A stretch of DNA of 10,735 bases from JAOUJD01 sp964353935 (GTDB taxonomy: Bacteria > Pseudomonadota > Gammaproteobacteria > Burkholderiales > Burkholderiaceae_F). The position numbers were made by a program, and so were the translations under genes. Below the pieces are notes generated by a model that saw nothing but the letters and a program-made list of their open reading frames with translations, ran no database searches and was not told the origin of the DNA. Position 1 is the stretch's first letter. Each line of letters starts with the position of its first letter. Shown piece after piece: positions 1-6,838 of the stretch. The stretch lies in NCBI GenBank assembly GCA_964353935.1, contig CAYGXL010000083.1:1-10735 (forward strand), read 5' to 3'.

Positions 1-488
1 CGCCAGCCTTCATCTCGTGGCGTGGCGCGCGCCAGGGCATGCGCGGCTTCCAGCCAGCCATCGCACGCATTGCGGCCAGGTCGACGCCGCAGGATGTTCA
101 GCAGTCCCTTGCACCTTGCGTAGAAGGCGAAGAACCGCAGCACGTCGCGTTTCTCTGTTTCAGTCAGCGGGCTGCTGCTGCAGACGAGCTTGTCGTCGGA
201 CATGCCGCGGTCCGTCAGCGTTACCGCACCCCACGCCTTGACGCGCAACAGGGTTCCAGCCTGCAGTCGTGGCCCCAGTACCAGGGCATCGAGAAGGTCG
301 CCCTCGAGCCCGACATGGTTCGGCACCGAACCATAGTTGTACGGACACGGCAGCGGCGAGACAAAGTCAACATGCCCCGTGGACCCGCGCTTGATGAAGG
401 AGCCCTTCGGAATCTCGATGACGACCTCGACTTCGGGCGCATCGGTTCCCTCGCACGCAGACAGTGGGATGCGGCTCGCGATGTTCAC
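1..488 (-). CDS. Divergent inorganic pyrophosphatase family protein (3' end cut by window edge)
   Basis: Translating the minus strand from a GTG at 488 gives 162 residues open to the left edge, so the C-terminus is missing. An in-frame TAG lies four codons upstream, and GTG is the first start codon after it. The protein resembles soluble family I inorganic pyrophosphatases, which hydrolyse PPi to two phosphates in the cytoplasm with Mg2+. Visible landmarks are VVIEIPKGS (residues 22-30), YNYGSVPN (50-57), GLEGDLLDALVLGP (60-73) and TDRGMSDDKL (92-101). Compared with the E. coli enzyme from memory, the metal-binding acids D64, D67, D93 and D98 and K100 are kept. The first Asp of DGDxxD is Glu (E62), and the usual Arg after the first strands and one active-site Tyr appear to be replaced. 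It could be a specialised or weakly active paralogue rather than the housekeeping enzyme. I see no clear ribosome binding site. Family membership is fairly certain; activity is inference. Confidence 0.8.
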   Translation of the reverse strand, partial: MNIASRIPLSACEGTDAPEVEVVIEIPKGSFIKRGSTGHVDFVSPLPCPYNYGSVPNHVGLEGDLLDALVLGPRLQAGTLLRVKAWGAVTLTDRGMSDDKLVCSSSPLTETEKRDVLRFFAFYARCKGLLNILRRRPGRNACDGWLEAAHALARATPRDEGW

Positions 489-648
489 GGGACCAGACTA
501 CGCCAGCAGCAGGCGGGATCCGGGCCGCTTGCGAGGTTGCGGTTGTGGCTTAAAGTGGCCACTGCACACCCGCGCCGGGCTCTGTTCCGTTTCCAGAATT
601 CACGCGGCGGCTGGAGAGCCTGGCCGGGCACGCGGCCCCATCGCTTGT

Positions 649-1407
649 CTACTTGCTCGCCGCAGCGTCGAGCGATTCGAGCGAGTCGAGCAGCGCACTC
701 AATCGCTCGAGCTGCTCCTTCGCTGCGCGCACCTGCGCCAGCGCTTCTGCATGCCGGGCCCGGTTCTTGGCGGAGGCGCTCAGCGCGTCCGGGCTGCCGA
801 CTTCTGTCAGCGTGCGCAGCGCTTCGCGAAGGCGCGACTCCGTTTCCTCCGCCTGCTTCTTGATCCCGGAAAAATCCATCGGCAGGGCCGCCACGCTTCT
901 GTCGCTGCGCTGACCTGCCTCATGAAACGCCCGAATCGTGCGCTCGCAGAAGTCTGGAAACGCGTTCAAGTGCTCGACATAGCCCTGCCGCGTCTTGTCG
1001 CCAGCTTGCACATTCTCGAACGCGAGCGTACCGAACGCGCCGAAGGTGTTCGTGTCCTTGAGCACGCCGACCCAGAGCGCCGAGTACTTGTTCAGCCGTG
1101 CCTTGAACCACTTGATGTGATCATTCAGCGACTCGGCCCGCGTTCCGCGCAGCATCAGCCTTCTTGCCACGGTCGCTCGCGCGCCGGTCGCGGCCTCCGC
1201 CAGCCCCAGCGGGGCGCTGGGAGACGACACCAGGGCGATGAAGGCAAAGAAGCCGGCCAGGTAGACGACCTCGTGAGGATCGATCTGGCTCTCTTGCCAG
1301 CCGGGAAGTGAGGCGAAGTGGGAAGTGATGGAGAGGCACGCCAGGTCCATTTCCTCGCCAAACCCACCGCGAACGTAGCCTCGTGGCTCGATGACGGGGT
1401 GATTCAT
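649..1407 (-). CDS. Hypothetical protein with C-terminal coiled coil
   Basis: I do not recognise this 252-residue protein. Residues about 46-62 (EVVYLAGFFAFIALVSS) are hydrophobic enough to be one membrane segment or a buried helix. The middle (about 95-165) is mixed, with aromatic residues and an FGAFGTLAFENV stretch. From about 182 to 245 it is rich in Glu, Arg, Ala and Leu in a heptad-like pattern, which suggests a coiled coil. There is no N-terminal signal peptide. The start at ATG 1407 lacks a clear ribosome binding site; a second ATG at residue 20 directly follows GAGGAA, which is too close to be convincing. It lies on the same strand as the pyrophosphatase-like gene, 160 bp upstream of it, with a short GC stem (622-637) just past its stop that has no T run. 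The long open frame, codon pattern and coherent protein features support a real gene. Function is unknown. Confidence 0.65.
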   Translation of the reverse strand: MNHPVIEPRGYVRGGFGEEMDLACLSITSHFASLPGWQESQIDPHEVVYLAGFFAFIALVSSPSAPLGLAEAATGARATVARRLMLRGTRAESLNDHIKWFKARLNKYSALWVGVLKDTNTFGAFGTLAFENVQAGDKTRQGYVEHLNAFPDFCERTIRAFHEAGQRSDRSVAALPMDFSGIKKQAEETESRLREALRTLTEVGSPDALSASAKNRARHAEALAQVRAAKEQLERLSALLDSLESLDAAASK

Positions 1408-1547
1408 GTGCGGCGAAGGTAGGTTCCAAACGGGCCGCGCGGTATCCCGTCACCGGGGGGCGTAGCGGCCATGCAACGTTCATGGACCGAAGTGTTCACG
1501 CAGTGCCGGAAGGCGCATCCGTCTTGCGCAACGAGAGGTCGATCTCC

Positions 1548-1578
1548 AAAAGGCAAACGCCGGCGCCGCGCCGTTGCC
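1548..1578 (-). terminator. Likely rho-independent terminator after the iron ABC ATPase gene
   Basis: On the minus strand the sequence forms an imperfect stem from GGCAACG...CG to CG...CGTTTGCC (1578 to 1552), with one bulge and one mismatch and a GC-rich loop. TTTT (1551-1548) follows at once. It begins 26 bp past the ATPase stop codon at 1604, the expected place. The T run is short, so strength is uncertain. It would separate the iron-transport transcript from the hypothetical gene downstream. Confidence 0.5.
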
Positions 1579-1603
1579 AGTCGTTGCCCGCACAGCGCAT
1601 CGG

Positions 1604-2719
1604 CTACACGACCCGTAACGGTATCTGGCGCTGTTCCTGGTTTGCGGGAAACGTGATGACGTGATCGGCGTCGAGCCGGATGCCGATCTTCTCGCCGACC
1701 GCGTGGTCGTGATGGCTCGGCACCAGCGCGAGCACCTCGCGTCCGCTGTCGAGCCGCAGCGTGTAGATGAAGTCGCCGCCGCGGAAAGTCTTGCGCACCA
1801 CCTCGGCCTTGAGCGCGCTCGCGTCGTCGTGCACGACGTCGTCCGGGCGCAGCAGGACCTCGACGTGGCAGCCCTTGCCGCAGGTGTCGCATCCCTGCTG
1901 GCACGGCAGCGGCACGTCGCCCTTGAGCGCGCCGAGCTCGATCTCGACGTTCATCGGGTTCAGTACCCTGGCGGGCAGGAACACGCCTTCGCCGATGAAG
2001 TCCGCCACATAGCGCGTCGCCGGCCGGTGGTACAGCTCGTAGGGCCGATCCCATTGCTCGAGGCGACCGGCGTTCATCACGCCGACGCGGTCCGCGATCG
2101 CGAAGGCTTCCTGCTGGTCGTGGGTCACGAGGATCGCGGTCGTGCCGCTGGCCTTCAGGATCTGGCGCACCTCGGTGCCGAGGCGCACGCGCAGTTCGAC
2201 GTCGAGGCTCGAGAACGGCTCGTCCATCAACAGCAGGGCCGGGCGCGGGGCGAGAGCGCGCGCGAGGGCGACGCGCTGCTGCTGGCCGCCCGACAATTCG
2301 TGCGGATAGCGCGCCGCTTCGCGCGTGAGCCCCACGAGGTCGAGCATCTCGCCGACGCGCGCGCGGCGCTCGACCGTTCCGAGATGGCGCAGTCCGAAGC
2401 CGACGTTGTCGTCCACGCGCAGGTGAGGGAACAGCGCGTAGTCCTGGAACACCAGCCCGACGCCGCGCTTCTCGGGCGCCGCGGTGAAGTTGGGACCGGA
2501 GACGACGAGGCCGCCGATTTCGATCGTGCCGGCGGCGACCGGGATGAAGCCCGCAATGGCGCGCAGCAGCGTCGTCTTGCCGCAGCCGGAGCTTCCGACC
2601 ACGCAGCCGATGTCGCCCTTGCCGAGCGCGAGCGTGAGCCCGTCGACGACAGTCGGGCCGGCGCCACCGTAGCGGATGCGCAGCCCTTCGATCAGCAGTT
2701 GCGGTCGCTCTTCATCCAT
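1604..2719 (-). CDS. fbpC: Ferric-iron ABC transporter ATP-binding protein (FbpC/AfuC type)
   Basis: This 371-residue ATPase would power import of Fe3+ across the inner membrane. It shows Walker A GSSGCGKTT (42-50), Q-loop FQDYALFPH (91-99), signature LSGGQQQR (142-149), Walker B ALLLMDEP (161-168) and the H-loop His200. A C-terminal TOBE-like regulatory part follows from about 240. Its partner is the divergently transcribed permease at 2832-4517. The regulatory part carries C273-x3-C277-x2-C280-x3-C284 (1868-1903) and then SHHDH at 335-339, which I do not know from the classical Neisseria FbpC. I chose ATG 2719 because it directly precedes the conserved domain; an in-frame ATG at 2743 would add MHLTYNPR but lies inside the Fur-like site. 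No Shine-Dalgarno sequence is visible before 2719. The open frame extends to 3163, but that part overlaps the permease gene and is not coding. ATPase identity is certain; iron specificity rests on domain style, partner and the Fur-like site. Confidence 0.9.
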   Translation of the reverse strand: MDEERPQLLIEGLRIRYGGAGPTVVDGLTLALGKGDIGCVVGSSGCGKTTLLRAIAGFIPVAAGTIEIGGLVVSGPNFTAAPEKRGVGLVFQDYALFPHLRVDDNVGFGLRHLGTVERRARVGEMLDLVGLTREAARYPHELSGGQQQRVALARALAPRPALLLMDEPFSSLDVELRVRLGTEVRQILKASGTTAILVTHDQQEAFAIADRVGVMNAGRLEQWDRPYELYHRPATRYVADFIGEGVFLPARVLNPMNVEIELGALKGDVPLPCQQGCDTCGKGCHVEVLLRPDDVVHDDASALKAEVVRKTFRGGDFIYTLRLDSGREVLALVPSHHDHAVGEKIGIRLDADHVITFPANQEQRQIPLRVV

Positions 2720-2725
2720 GCGGGG

Positions 2726-2731
2726 ATTGTA
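2726..2731 (-). promoter_or_regulatory. Possible -10 element for the ABC ATPase gene
   Basis: The minus strand reads TACAAT at 2731-2726, six bases before the ATPase ATG at 2719. If used, transcription would start at or within a base or two of the ATG, giving a leaderless mRNA. That would fit the absence of a Shine-Dalgarno sequence. I see no good -35 hexamer at the usual spacing, so this is weak. Confidence 0.25.
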
Positions 2732-2739
2732 AGTCAAAT

Positions 2740-2758
2740 GCATATAATTCTCATTTGC
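2740..2758. promoter_or_regulatory. Fur-box-like operator in the divergent iron-transport promoter
   Basis: GCATATAATTCTCATTTGC lies between the divergent ATPase and permease genes. Read on the minus strand it matches about 12 of 19 positions of the classical Fur consensus GATAATGATAATCATTATC, including the AATGAGAAT core often seen in Fur sites. A CAAATG/CATTTG inverted repeat (2735-2740 and 2752-2757) overlaps it. The site is AT-rich within a very GC-rich region and overlaps the plus-strand -10 element, so iron-loaded Fur bound here would block transcription. Repression of both genes when iron is plentiful is inferred from position and family knowledge. Confidence 0.6.
2743..2748 (+). promoter_or_regulatory. 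Probable -10 element for the iron permease gene
   Basis: A perfect TATAAT on the plus strand, inside the Fur-like site, about 83 bp before the permease ATG at 2832. The -35 position at 17-bp spacing (about 2720-2725, GCGGGG) is poor, so the promoter may rely on an activator or on a non-ideal -35. A start near 2755 would give a leader of about 75 nt. Confidence 0.45.
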
Positions 2759-2831
2759 ATCTAAAATCCACATAGGCAACGCGGAATCGCGTGGAAGAGC
2801 GGTCATCGCCTCCAACTTCCTGATCTCGAAG

Positions 2832-4517
2832 ATGTTCCCCGGTTCCCGCGCCGACTCTGGAGGCGAGCGGCTGGGTCTTGCCGTCGGGCTCGCGCTCGTC
2901 TGCGGCGCGCTGGTCGCACTCCCGGTGCTTGGCGTGTTCGCCAGTTTCTGGAATCTCGGGGAGGCGGCGGAGACGCTGAAGCACCTCGCAGCGACCGTCA
3001 TTCCAAATGCGCTGTTCGAGACCGCGGTCCTTGCGGTCGGCGTCGGCATCGGCGTGGCCACGCTCGGCGCCTCCACTGCGTGGATGGTGGCGAGCTGCGA
3101 CTTTCCCGGTCGCAAGGCATTCGAATGGGCGTTGCTGCTGCCGCTGGCAATGCCAGCGTACATCGTCGCCTATGCGTACACCGACTATCTCCAGTACGCG
3201 GGGCCGTTGCAGTCGGCGCTGCGCGAGGGCTTCGGGTGGGAGCGGGGCGACTACTGGTTTCCGGAGATCCGTTCGCTGCTGGGCGCGGTCTTCGTGTTCA
3301 CGGTGGTGCTCTATCCCTACGTCTACCTTCTCGCCCGCACCGCGTTCCTGGCGCGCACCGCGGCGATGATCGATGCCGCGCGCAGCCTCGGCCTCACGCC
3401 GTGGCAGACGTGGTGGCGGGTCAACCTGCCGCTGGCGCGGCCGGCGATCGCCGCCGGCGTGCTGCTCGCGCTGATGGAGACGATCGCCGACTACGGCGCA
3501 TCGGCGTACTTCGGCCTTCAGACCTTCACCACGTCGATCTACCGCGCCTGGTTCTCGCTCGGTGACCGCACCGCCGCGAGCCAGCTCGCCGCGATGCTGC
3601 TCGTGCTCGTGCTCGTGCTGTTCTACGTCGAGCACCGCGCGCGCGGACGCGCCCGCTTCTTCACGCCGACTGCAAGCCAGCGGCCGGCGCCGCGCTCGCC
3701 GCTGCACGGCCGTGGCGCCGCGGGCGCCTTCGCGCTGTGCGCAGCGAGCGTCGCGCTCGGCTTCGCGATTCCGCTGGTGCTGCTCGTGCGCCTGCTGCTG
3801 CCCGCGTGGACCACGCTCGACTGGTCGCGCTACGGCATCTGGGTGATGAACACGCTCTCCATCGGCGCGGCGGCCGCGCTGATCGTGCTCGCGGCCGTGC
3901 TCGCGCTCGCCTACACGGCGCGCGCCGTGACGCGCGGGAAGCCGGCGCTGCTCGTGCGCGCGGCCGTGAAGCTGATGAGCCTCGGCTACGCGGTCCCCGG
4001 CGCCGTCATCGCGGTCGGCATCCTCATCCCGCTCGCCCTGTTCGACAACCGGCTGAACGAAGCCATGAAGGCGCTGATCGGCGTCGGCCCGGGCCTGCTG
4101 CTGACCGGCAGCGTGTTCGCGCTGCTGTACGGATACCTGGTCCGCTACTTCGCGGTCGGGTACCAGTCGATCGAGGCCGGGCTCGCGCGCATCACGCCGG
4201 CGATGGACGCGAGCGCGCGCAGCCTCGGCAGCACCCCGCTCGATACGTTCGTCCGCGTGCACCTGCCGATCCTCCGGCCTTCGGTGCTCGCCGCCGCGCT
4301 GCTGGTCTTCGTCGACGTGATGAAGGAACTGCCTGCGACGCTGGTGCTGCGTCCGTTCAACTTCGACACGCTGGCCGTGATCGCGTACCAGATGGCGAGC
4401 GACGAACGCCTCGGCGAAGCGGCGCTGCCGGCGCTGACGATCGTGGCCGCCGGCGTGCTGCCCGTGGCGCTGCTGTCGCGCGCCATCTCGCGGGCTGCCG
4501 GCCCGGGCCACGCGTAG
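2832..4517 (+). CDS. fbpB: Ferric-iron ABC transporter permease, fused two-domain type (FbpB/AfuB)
   Basis: This 561-residue inner-membrane protein is strongly hydrophobic along its length, with about a dozen membrane segments in two homologous halves. Each half has a binding-protein-dependent permease EAA loop that contacts the ATPase: ARSLGLTPWQTWWRVNLPLA at about residue 182, and ARSLGSTPLDTFVRVHLPIL at about residue 461. The segment FGLQTFTTSIYRAW in the first half and the fused architecture are typical of Fe3+ permeases (FbpB, AfuB, SfuB). The family length of roughly 500-560 fits. It reads away from its ATPase gene across a shared Fur-like site. ATG 2832 is the only usable start: upstream the frame has no ATG, GTG or TTG back to a stop near 2745. 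No strong ribosome binding site is visible. No substrate-binding protein gene lies next to it. Confidence 0.9.
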   Translation: MFPGSRADSGGERLGLAVGLALVCGALVALPVLGVFASFWNLGEAAETLKHLAATVIPNALFETAVLAVGVGIGVATLGASTAWMVASCDFPGRKAFEWALLLPLAMPAYIVAYAYTDYLQYAGPLQSALREGFGWERGDYWFPEIRSLLGAVFVFTVVLYPYVYLLARTAFLARTAAMIDAARSLGLTPWQTWWRVNLPLARPAIAAGVLLALMETIADYGASAYFGLQTFTTSIYRAWFSLGDRTAASQLAAMLLVLVLVLFYVEHRARGRARFFTPTASQRPAPRSPLHGRGAAGAFALCAASVALGFAIPLVLLVRLLLPAWTTLDWSRYGIWVMNTLSIGAAAALIVLAAVLALAYTARAVTRGKPALLVRAAVKLMSLGYAVPGAVIAVGILIPLALFDNRLNEAMKALIGVGPGLLLTGSVFALLYGYLVRYFAVGYQSIEAGLARITPAMDASARSLGSTPLDTFVRVHLPILRPSVLAAALLVFVDVMKELPATLVLRPFNFDTLAVIAYQMASDERLGEAALPALTIVAAGVLPVALLSRAISRAAGPGHA

Positions 4518-4529
4518 ACTTCCGGCTCT

Positions 4530-4546
4530 CGCGGGCCCGGCCCGCG
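4530..4546 (+). terminator. GC-rich hairpin between permease and catabolic operon
   Basis: CGCGGGC-CCG-GCCCGCG can form a perfect 7-bp stem with a 3-base loop, 13 bp after the permease stop and 21 bp before the next gene. No T run follows, so it is not a classical terminator. It may slow or stabilise transcript ends, or be chance in GC-rich DNA. Confidence 0.3.
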
Positions 4547-4566
4547 CCACAGCAGACGGTCCTTCC

Positions 4567-5262
4567 ATGGGTTATGTGTTCGCAGCGCCGCCGCAAGCCG
4601 TGGTTCCGGTCGACGGTTCCAGCGACCTGCTGCCGGTGCATCGCATCTACTGCGTCGGGCGCAACTATGCCGAGCACCAGAAGGAGATGGGTTTCTCCGG
4701 GCGCGAAGCGCCGTTCTTCTTCATGAAGCCCGCGGACGCCGTGCTGCCGGTGCCGTTCGGCAACGTCGGCGAGATGCCTTATCCGGGCGAAACGACGAAC
4801 CTGCACCACGAGATCGAACTGGTGGTGGCCATCGGCAAGGGCGGCCGCAACATCGCGGCGGCCGATGCCGCGAAGCACATCTACGGCTATGCGGTCGGCC
4901 TCGACATGACGCGTCGCGACCTGCAGTTCGCGCTGCGCGACAAGGGCCGGCCGTGGGATGTCGCCAAGGGGTTCGACTGGTCGGCTCCGATTTCGCCCGT
5001 GAAGCCGATCGGCATGACCGGCGAGATCACGGCCGCGCAGATCTTCCTGAACGTCAACGGGCAGCGGCGCCAGGCAAGCGACGTCTCGAACCTCATCTGG
5101 AGTGTCAGCGAGACCATCGAGCACCTGTCGACGTTCTACGAGCTCAGGCCAGGCGACCTCGTCTTCACCGGGACGCCGGAGGGCGTCGGCGCGGTGGTGA
5201 AGGGCGACGAGCTCGAAGGCGGCGTGGCCGGCATCGGCACGCTGAAGGTCCGCATCGTCTGA
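4567..5262 (+). CDS. nagK: Fumarylacetoacetate hydrolase family protein, fumarylpyruvate-hydrolase-like (NagK)
   Basis: This 231-residue cytoplasmic enzyme is a one-domain FAH-fold hydrolase. It probably splits fumarylpyruvate into fumarate and pyruvate, the last step of the gentisate pathway. It shows VHRIYCVGRNYAEHQKEMG (24-42, with the likely catalytic His37/Glu40), FFFMKPADAV (50-59), the metal-binding acids E82 and E84 in NLHHEIELVV and D113 in GLDMTRRDLQ, KGFD (134-137), and FTGTPEGVG (200-208). The VHRIYCVGRNYA opening, the RRDLQ...GRPWD stretch and the length of about 230 resemble NagK-type enzymes more than true fumarylacetoacetases, which are longer. The maleylpyruvate-isomerase-like gene at 8156 in the same operon supports this. 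It could instead act on another acylpyruvate or on oxaloacetate. ATG 4567 has only a weak ribosome binding site. The following gene begins 8 bp downstream. Confidence 0.85.
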   Translation: MGYVFAAPPQAVVPVDGSSDLLPVHRIYCVGRNYAEHQKEMGFSGREAPFFFMKPADAVLPVPFGNVGEMPYPGETTNLHHEIELVVAIGKGGRNIAAADAAKHIYGYAVGLDMTRRDLQFALRDKGRPWDVAKGFDWSAPISPVKPIGMTGEITAAQIFLNVNGQRRQASDVSNLIWSVSETIEHLSTFYELRPGDLVFTGTPEGVGAVVKGDELEGGVAGIGTLKVRIV

Positions 5263-5270
5263 TCCGCGCC

Positions 5271-6347
5271 ATGCTTCGATCGTTGCTCCCACGCTCGCTC
5301 GTGCTCCTTGTGCTCGTGCTGTCCGGCAGCGCGTTCGCGCAGTCGCCGATCACGCTCAAGGTCCATCACTTCCTGCCTCCCGGCTCCACCACGCACGCGA
5401 AGATGCTCGTGCCGTGGTGCGAGCGGATCGAGAAGGAGTCGGCGGGACGCCTGAAGTGCCAGCTCTATCCATCGATGCAGCTCGGCGGCACCGCCCCGCA
5501 GCTCTTCGACCAGGCGCGCGACGGCATCGCCGACATCGTCTGGACCTTGCCCGGCTACACGGCGGGACGCTTCCCGAAGATGGAAGTGTTCGAGCTCCCG
5601 TTCATGATCGGAGATGCCGAGGCGGCGTCGAAGGCGGCCTGGGAGTTCTACGAGAAACACGCCCGCGACGAGTTCCGCGAGGTCAAGCCGCTCGCCGTCC
5701 ACGTCCACGATGCCGGCTACCTGCACACGCGCGAAAAGCAGGTCCGCACGCTGGCGGACTTCCGCGGCCTCAAACTGCGCGCGCCGACACGCCAGACCAA
5801 TCGCCTGCTGGCCGCGCTCGGCGCCACGCCGGTGTCGATGCCGGTGACCGGGCTCGCGGATGCGATGTCGAAGGGCGTGATCGACGGCGCCGTCATTCCG
5901 TGGGAGGTCGTCCCGGCGGTCAAGGTGCAGGAGATCGCGCGCTTCCACACCGAGACCGACCCCAACATGCCCGCGATGTACACCGCGGTCTTCCTGTTCG
6001 CGATGAACCGCAAGACCTACGACGGCCTGCCGCCGGACCTGCGCGCCGTCATCGACCGCCACTCCGGACTCGGGCTGTCGGGCCAGGCCGGCCGGCTGTG
6101 GGAAGAACAGAAGGCGCCGGCGCGCAAGCTCGCGCTCGATCGCGGCAACACGGTGTATGTGGTTCCCGCCGCCGAGCTCGCGCAGTGGCAGACGGCCGCA
6201 CAGCCCGTGCTCGCCGACTGGGTCCGCGACATGGGCAAGCGCGGCATCGACGGCGATGGGCTGCTGGCCGATGCGCGCGCGCTGATCGTGCGGCACTCGA
6301 AGGCCGCGGCGCCGGCGGCGACGCCCGCAGTCGCGCCGCGCAAGTAG
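5271..6347 (+). CDS. dctP: TRAP transporter substrate-binding protein (DctP family)
   Basis: This 358-residue periplasmic protein captures an organic acid and hands it to the DctQM membrane unit. It has a Sec signal peptide (MLRSLLPRSLVLLVLVLSGSAFA, residues 1-23) ending in an AFA cleavage site. The mature part shows DctP hallmarks: HHFLPPGSTTH (32-42), GIADIVWTLPGY (85-96), FELPFMIGD (107-115), and FRGLKLRAPT (164-173), whose Arg170 normally salt-bridges the substrate carboxylate. GATPVSMP (184-191) and KGVIDGAVIPWE (201-212) follow. The end is an Ala/Pro-rich tail of about 16 residues after the fold. The open frame extends back to 4953, but that part overlaps the hydrolase gene; ATG 5271 is chosen because it starts the signal peptide and lies 8 bp after the hydrolase stop. 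The ligand cannot be read from sequence. Context suggests an aromatic or ring-cleavage-derived acid. Confidence 0.92.
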   Translation: MLRSLLPRSLVLLVLVLSGSAFAQSPITLKVHHFLPPGSTTHAKMLVPWCERIEKESAGRLKCQLYPSMQLGGTAPQLFDQARDGIADIVWTLPGYTAGRFPKMEVFELPFMIGDAEAASKAAWEFYEKHARDEFREVKPLAVHVHDAGYLHTREKQVRTLADFRGLKLRAPTRQTNRLLAALGATPVSMPVTGLADAMSKGVIDGAVIPWEVVPAVKVQEIARFHTETDPNMPAMYTAVFLFAMNRKTYDGLPPDLRAVIDRHSGLGLSGQAGRLWEEQKAPARKLALDRGNTVYVVPAAELAQWQTAAQPVLADWVRDMGKRGIDGDGLLADARALIVRHSKAAAPAATPAVAPRK

Positions 6348-6352
6348 TCCTC

Positions 6353-6838
6353 ATGCGCCGGCTGCTCGATGCGCTGGCGACGACGCTCGCGCTGACCGGC
6401 GGCGCGCTGCTGGTCGCGGTTTCGGTGACGACCGTCGTTTCGGTGACCGGCCGCTGGCTCGCGGGCCGGCCGATCACCGGCGACATCGAACTGGTGCAGC
6501 TCGCTGTCGCCGTCGCGATCGCGTTGTTCCTGCCGTACTGCCAGCTGCATCGCAGCCACCTGATCGTCGACTTCTTCACGGCGCGTTCCTCCGGTCCCGT
6601 GCAGCGCCGGCTCGACGCCGCCGGGTCGATGGTCGCGGGCGTCGTGTTCTTCGTGCTCGCATGGCGCGCGGGCGTGGCGGTGAGCGACATGCGCAATGCG
6701 TCCGAGACCACGATGGTGCTCGGCATTCCGCTCTGGATTCCCTATGTGGCGATGGTGCCCGGGCTGGCGCTGGCGGGGCTCGCGGGCGTCCTGCAGCCGT
6801 TTCACGCGCGCTCGCCGGCGAAGGGGGCAGCCCAGTGA
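6353..6838 (+). CDS. dctQ: TRAP transporter small membrane subunit (DctQ family)
   Basis: This 161-residue inner-membrane protein is the small subunit that pairs with DctM. It has four hydrophobic stretches, at about residues 10-30, 45-63, 88-106 and 124-146. The end of the third loop reads SETTMVLGIPLWIPYV, a common DctQ signature, and LHRSHLIVDFF (65-75) is typical of the second loop. ATG 6353 is 5 bp after the dctP stop. No clear ribosome binding site is visible, so translation may be coupled to dctP. Its stop TGA overlaps the GTG start of dctM by four bases. The family length of about 160-180 fits. Confidence 0.88.
   Translation: MRRLLDALATTLALTGGALLVAVSVTTVVSVTGRWLAGRPITGDIELVQLAVAVAIALFLPYCQLHRSHLIVDFFTARSSGPVQRRLDAAGSMVAGVVFFVLAWRAGVAVSDMRNASETTMVLGIPLWIPYVAMVPGLALAGLAGVLQPFHARSPAKGAAQ
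6821..6827 (+). promoter_or_regulatory. Ribosome binding site for dctM
   Basis: AAGGGGG, seven bases before the GTG at 6835, is the clearest Shine-Dalgarno-like sequence in the operon. It lies inside the end of dctQ and decides the dctM start in favour of GTG 6835. Confidence 0.6.

Noticed and set aside
622..637. GC-rich stem GGCCG/CGGCC just past the hypothetical gene
   Set aside because: The stem is only five base pairs and no T run follows, so I did not call it a terminator.
39..1311. Long plus-strand open frames across the left part (39-863, 337-1311)
   Set aside because: They lie antisense to the pyrophosphatase-like gene and the hypothetical gene, give Arg/Ala/Pro-rich low-complexity proteins, and match no family motif. 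GC-rich DNA produces such frames by chance.
2720..3163. N-terminal extension of the ABC ATPase open frame
   Set aside because: It crosses the Fur-like site and overlaps the start of the permease gene, has Ser/Ala/Pro-rich low-complexity sequence, and ABC ATPases of this family begin close to the Walker A domain.
2751..4568. A 605-residue minus-strand open frame opposite the iron permease
   Set aside because: The translation is a run of Arg, Glu, His and Gln with no domain, the usual mirror of a hydrophobic gene in GC-rich DNA. The plus-strand permease is unambiguous.
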